From JADJGC01 sp964617645 (lineage in GTDB: Bacteria; Zixibacteria; MSB-5A5; CAIYYT01): a stretch of 64,000 nucleotides of DNA. The notes under the pieces were generated by a model that saw only the letters and a program-made list of their open reading frames with translations, searched no databases and was not told the origin of the DNA. This document shows, in pieces, positions 59,822-64,000 of this stretch (position 1 is its first letter; every line of letters starts with the position of its first letter). The stretch covers positions 124,001 through 188,000 of the forward strand of contig CAZTYE010000003.1 of the NCBI GenBank assembly GCA_964617645.1, written 5' to 3'. The translations under genes were made by a program, and so were the position numbers.

Positions 59822-62800
59822 ATGAGATCTGTTCGAAACCTGCTCTGGCTGGCAGTTGTGACGATCCTGGCCTCGATGGTCGTGAGTTCTGCGGCGTTTG
59901 CGCAGACTTTCACCGGCGCGCCGGTCGTGAAGGACACGGTGTTCAACGGTGTGGTCGGCGACGATGCCAATAAGCTTGCCACGCGTCTGCTGCTGGGAAC
60001 GTTCAGCGGTTTGGCGGCGGGCGACTCGCTCAGCTCGATTACGTTCAAGAGCTGTACGCAGAAAGAGTTCGCGATCCAGCGCATTCGGCTTTACAAGAAG
60101 GCCGGTGCGACCGCGACCGCGATCGGGAACTACACCATCACCGGCCGCTTCGATGAAAATTTCGAAGCCACGATTGCCGGCATCAACACACCGTTTGCGA
60201 ACGGTGACACGCTTGTCGTGTCGTTTGACGCCTGGGCGGATTCCATCGATACCGACACGTCTTATCAGGAGACGGGTATCGAACTGGTGATTCCGCAGTA
60301 CGGTATGCGTCTGCGCAACACGGGCGTAATTGATTCCACGGTGACGTACGCCAGCACTGGCGCGACGGACCCCAACGTATTCGCCAACCCGGGCGCCTTC
60401 CGCACCAACTTTGACGCGGCGGCCTGCAACCCGAACCCGACCGGCGAATACACCCGTATCTTCGACCTTTATGCACCGACCTATAACGTGTCGGTGGTGG
60501 TCCTCGATACGACGACCAATCCGAACATCTGCACCAATATCATCAATATTGGCGATTCTCTCCGGATCGTGGTGAGCAACCCGAACGAAGAAATCACGGC
60601 GAATTCGGTGACGGTCAATTTGAGCGCGTTCGGCGGTAGCGCCGCGCACGTGCTCAACTATCATGCCAATGGCGCCGGCTTTGCCGATGACACCTGGACC
60701 GACACGGTCCGCGTCAACGCCAACGGCACCGACGTGATTCCGGGTCTGGTGATTTCGTTCACAGCTCAGGATAACGCCGGCAACACCGGAAGTCAGACTT
60801 TCCAATTCACGGAAGCGATCGACGACATTGCGCCGCAGATCGACTCGGTGAAGTTCTACATTTCTGAGAACAACGTCGGTTCGGATACTTCCGCGGCCGT
60901 GGGCGACAAGTTGACCTTGATCGCGTACATGACCTCGAACGGCTATTTCGAGATTTCGTCGGTCGTTGCCGACTTCTCGAATTTCCGCACCGACTCTCTG
61001 TCGTGGACGCTGGATGACGTGACCAACGGTAATGGCATTTTCCGTCGCGACATTTGGTTGACCAACGAGATGGCGCGCGACATCGCGGCCGGTTCCAATC
61101 CGCTGAAGTACGTGCTGATCACGGCACGCGACAACGCCTGTAACGAAGACACCTTCACGGTGAACTTCGATCCGGCTCTGGATCTGGATCCGCCGGTGTT
61201 TTCGAGCATCGTGTACCGCACGGTGACGAATGCCGACTCTTCGTCGTGCACCAACATTGGCGATTCCGTGCGCGTGACCGCTGATCTCAGCGGCAGCCCG
61301 GACATCGTCACTGTCGTGAGCAACTTCCTTGACGCCGGTCTCGGTGGCGCGACCAACGAAGCGATGTCTTCGATTGGTTCGGGCAACTGGGAGAAGCGTT
61401 GGAAGATCGGCAATTTGCTCGATCCGAACTTTGATCCGAATACTCTGGATGCCAAGGACGCCAATAGCGCGCCGATCGACGCCGACTACACCATTTGGGT
61501 GTTCGCGACGGACGACGCGGGCAACCGTGACAGTCTGCAGTCGGGAGCTTTAGAGGCGATCATTAGCGGTGGCGTGCCGCTTGACACGCGCCGGCCGACG
61601 GCTCTCGATCAAGACGGTGTGGTTGTCAACCGCCTGCCCGGTGGCAAGCTTCGCTTGACCTGGCGCGCGGCGACGCCGTACCAGGCCCAGGACGCCCAGT
61701 ACTTCTACGTTTATGTAGATTCGACGGGCGACGGCTTCAATTACAACAGTATCTTTGGCACCACCTTTAATGGTGAGTATGTCAATGCTGGTCCGGACTC
61801 CAATGCCTGGACGTCGGAAGTGTTGACGGACGGTAAGGTTTACAAGTTCGTCATCCGCACCGAAGACGATTGCGGCAACTGGGAGTTTAATACCAACATC
61901 TTTGAAGGTATTCCTGATGCCACTCCGCCGGTGATCTGTGTGGTCTTCCCGGCTTCCGGTGGCAACTACGGACCGAATAACCCGGTCGAAATCACGGCCA
62001 CGACTTCCGACGCTGATGTTGATGATGCGTGGGTGGTCTGGCGCAAGAAGGACCGTGGCGACGGCACGCCGGGCGCGTGGCAGAATCATCCGGTTCCGTT
62101 CAATTACATGTCAAATCCGGATGACGGATTGACATTCTTTGAGACGTTGAATCTGGGCACCGACCCGAGCACCGAAGGTGTTTGGCAGGCGTTGATTCTC
62201 TCCTCGGACGACATCGGCAACGTACAGACGTTGGGTGGCGCCGAGAGCGCGTGCGGATTCTTCGAGTTCAATTGGAACCCGAATGTTCCGTCCTGCGATT
62301 TCCTGACGATCAACGGCGCGTTTGCTCCGCAATCGCCGTGTGGTTATGAAGTCAGCCGGGAGGAGATGAATACGGCCGTGATCACGGTTGCGGATCCGAC
62401 TGCCGAGCCGGTCTACACCGTTGATTCATGGGTCATTTTCACGACATCAGGCGATCGGACCCGCGTCGATTTCGCGGACGATCAGACCCTGCCGTATGAG
62501 TTCGATTTCTGGGTAGCTGATTGGCCGAAGACGGTCGGCGGTCCGCTTCCGACTTATTTGATCACCGAGATCACCGACACCCGCAACGGTTCGACTTGCG
62601 TCGATTCGGTGCGCCTGTGCTTGCCGGACGAAGTCGCGCCCGTGGCGTATATTTCGTGGCCGGTTGCGTACCAGTGCGTGCAGAAGGCGCAGTCGTCGCT
62701 GAACTCGATCGACGTTGATATCGAAGTTTCCGAGATCGGATTCGATCAGAGCTCTCCGATTCGTGCCGAGCTGTTCTATTCGCTCGACGGCACGTTCCCG

Positions 62801-64000
62801 GGCACGAAGATCGGTGAAGAGGCGTTCGGTGGCGATTATGATGTCACGATCGAGTGGGACAATTCAGACGTTCCGGAAGGTTATGTCTGGTTGTACGCGA
62901 TCGTTTATGATGATCAAAACAACAGCTACACCACTCCCTGGGTGAAGATCTGCGTCGACGGCACGTTGCCGGAGATGACTCTGAGCGTCAAGGGCGCCGT
63001 GCAGTATGCCTGCAACGGTGAAAACAAGTGGCGCGTAGCGGAAGACCTTGAGACCCCGATTTACCTGTCGGCGGAGTTGACCGACTTCACGAATATTGAT
63101 ATCGCTGAAGTCCACTTCTTCGTACAGCCGATCGGTGATCCGGAAGTCATCGATGTCTTCCACTTCTGGGAATACCTTGGTCAAGGCAGTCCGGCGAATA
63201 ACAATTCGATCTGGACCTACACCTGGAATTCCGACGATGGTCGCTGCGGTTACGACTATCGCATCCGGGTCGCGGTGAAAGACGCCGCGGGCAATTGGAT
63301 GCTCGATATGGACGGCGACGGCAACTTCGACGATTACACGTTCGATGATGCGATGGACGCCGGCGCCGGTATGGTCATTTACTTCGACTGCGAGGCCGCT
63401 CAGCCGGCATTCAGTCTGTTCGAGACCACCGGCGAGGAAACCCGCACCTGGACGAACCCGTCCGGTTACCTGGGCGGCTCGGCCGACGTCTATGCCAAGC
63501 CGGGTGAAACCATTCGCGTGCAGGTGATGACGATTCCGGCCGACGACTCGTGCGAAGTGGCGAAGGTTGATTACTTCTGCAACGGCACGTTCGTTGGTTC
63601 AAGCTCGAACGCCAGCAACTGGTGGGAAATCAGCTTCAACCCGCTGGCCATGGGCCTCTACACGCTCGACGACGTGGCCAATGGCTACGTTGAGTGCACG
63701 CTGGAAGCCCGGATGTGGGACAAGCTGGGTCAGACAGCGTCTGACTACATTGATGTCTTCATCCTGGACAACATTCCGGATGCGGCTCTGATTACCGAAC
63801 CGGGTGACGGTTCGTATGTTTGTGGTCAGGTATTCCTCAATCTGGCGACTTTCGACGCGCGCGACCTTAAGCGCGTGACGTGGTACTACTGGCCGGCGGC
63901 CGGCGGTCCGAAAGTGAAGATCGCCGACGTTTGGGCAGAGGGCGGCTACGACGAGAGCGGTCCGTACTGGGGCGCCTACTGGAATATCGCGTTGAACAAC
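59822..64000 (+). CDS. Giant secreted Ig-like repeat protein, 3' end outside window
   Basis: The frame is open from 59822 to the window edge, at least 1393 residues. It starts with a signal peptide (MRSVRNLLWLAVVTILASMV ... AFAQ). The rest is a chain of extracellular beta-sandwich modules whose borders read DDIAPQIDSV, LDLDPPVFSS, DATPPVICVV, PDEVAPVAYI and DGTLPEMTLS; NICTNIINIGDSLRI and SSCTNIGDSVRV repeat each other. A fibronectin-III-like module lies near residues 600-700 (GKLRLTWRAATPY...DGKVYKFVIRTEDDCGNWE). Many cysteines suggest disulfides. Probably a surface adhesin or matrix protein. An in-frame ATG at 59753 would add 23 charged residues and is less likely. Confidence 0.82.
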   Translation, partial: MRSVRNLLWLAVVTILASMVVSSAAFAQTFTGAPVVKDTVFNGVVGDDANKLATRLLLGTFSGLAAGDSLSSITFKSCTQKEFAIQRIRLYKKAGATATAIGNYTITGRFDENFEATIAGINTPFANGDTLVVSFDAWADSIDTDTSYQETGIELVIPQYGMRLRNTGVIDSTVTYASTGATDPNVFANPGAFRTNFDAAACNPNPTGEYTRIFDLYAPTYNVSVVVLDTTTNPNICTNIINIGDSLRIVVSNPNEEITANSVTVNLSAFGGSAAHVLNYHANGAGFADDTWTDTVRVNANGTDVIPGLVISFTAQDNAGNTGSQTFQFTEAIDDIAPQIDSVKFYISENNVGSDTSAAVGDKLTLIAYMTSNGYFEISSVVADFSNFRTDSLSWTLDDVTNGNGIFRRDIWLTNEMARDIAAGSNPLKYVLITARDNACNEDTFTVNFDPALDLDPPVFSSIVYRTVTNADSSSCTNIGDSVRVTADLSGSPDIVTVVSNFLDAGLGGATNEAMSSIGSGNWEKRWKIGNLLDPNFDPNTLDAKDANSAPIDADYTIWVFATDDAGNRDSLQSGALEAIISGGVPLDTRRPTALDQDGVVVNRLPGGKLRLTWRAATPYQAQDAQYFYVYVDSTGDGFNYNSIFGTTFNGEYVNAGPDSNAWTSEVLTDGKVYKFVIRTEDDCGNWEFNTNIFEGIPDATPPVICVVFPASGGNYGPNNPVEITATTSDADVDDAWVVWRKKDRGDGTPGAWQNHPVPFNYMSNPDDGLTFFETLNLGTDPSTEGVWQALILSSDDIGNVQTLGGAESACGFFEFNWNPNVPSCDFLTINGAFAPQSPCGYEVSREEMNTAVITVADPTAEPVYTVDSWVIFTTSGDRTRVDFADDQTLPYEFDFWVADWPKTVGGPLPTYLITEITDTRNGSTCVDSVRLCLPDEVAPVAYISWPVAYQCVQKAQSSLNSIDVDIEVSEIGFDQSSPIRAELFYSLDGTFPGTKIGEEAFGGDYDVTIEWDNSDVPEGYVWLYAIVYDDQNNSYTTPWVKICVDGTLPEMTLSVKGAVQYACNGENKWRVAEDLETPIYLSAELTDFTNIDIAEVHFFVQPIGDPEVIDVFHFWEYLGQGSPANNNSIWTYTWNSDDGRCGYDYRIRVAVKDAAGNWMLDMDGDGNFDDYTFDDAMDAGAGMVIYFDCEAAQPAFSLFETTGEETRTWTNPSGYLGGSADVYAKPGETIRVQVMTIPADDSCEVAKVDYFCNGTFVGSSSNASNWWEISFNPLAMGLYTLDDVANGYVECTLEARMWDKLGQTASDYIDVFILDNIPDAALITEPGDGSYVCGQVFLNLATFDARDLKRVTWYYWPAAGGPKVKIADVWAEGGYDESGPYWGAYWNIALNN

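Overview
The window reads as a chromosomal contig of an uncultured Gram-negative bacterium of the FCB type, most likely near candidate phylum Zixibacteria. The evidence is indirect: a secreted protein ending in dockerin repeats plus a FlgD/type IX-like C-terminal domain, several envelope proteins (RND efflux pair, outer-membrane barrel), moderately high GC coding DNA, and intergenic regions packed with short palindromic repeats. No rRNA or tRNA gene was found to support the assignment.

Layout. 1-8134: the 3' part of a complex I operon (nuoD end, H, I, J, K, L, M, N), followed by a DUF502 membrane protein with its own promoter and a PTS-EIIA/CBS protein. 9737-16758 (minus): a secreted PNGase F-like glycopeptidase, then a heavy-metal RND pump (CusA-like, CusB-like) headed by a small Cys-rich exported protein. 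16993-26101: pckA, a methyltransferase, an LTA-synthase-like enzyme, a YceI protein, a DUF4287/DUF5655 protein, a DUF3800 protein and glmS. 26829-29540: dnaA and dnaN. In the place where recF often follows dnaN there is instead an AAA ATPase/TOPRIM-like pair of foreign composition. Then come a M32 carboxypeptidase, threonine dehydrogenase, and a second foreign-looking two-gene module (a Lys-rich protein plus a HEPN-motif protein). 35777-37811 is a repeat cluster holding a REP-associated tyrosine transposase. 37812-43682 carries small metabolic, stress and envelope genes and a lone MoxR ATPase. 43864-49337 (minus) is the chromosome-segregation block mnmG-rsmG-parA-parB-M23 peptidase-bactofilin, with two parS sites in mnmG/rsmG and two perfect DnaA boxes at its far end. 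50419-55053 is a large beta-helix/dockerin protein. 55212-58658 holds small genes, an ArsR/SRPBCC operon with a visible operator, an attenuator-like leader and rsgA. From 59822 to the window end runs a very large secreted Ig-like repeat protein that is cut off by the edge.

How it fits together. dnaA/dnaN, parABS, mnmG/rsmG and the DnaA boxes mark the region as origin-proximal. Three accessory insertions (DUF3800; ATPase/TOPRIM; Lys-rich/HEPN) lie among housekeeping genes, and the latter two are the best candidates for uncharacterised defence or toxin systems. Regulatory DNA is unusually legible: two promoters sit exactly six bases before a start codon (leaderless transcripts), an ArsR operator lies between -35 and -10, parA seems to start at CTG, and two leaders look like RNA switches.
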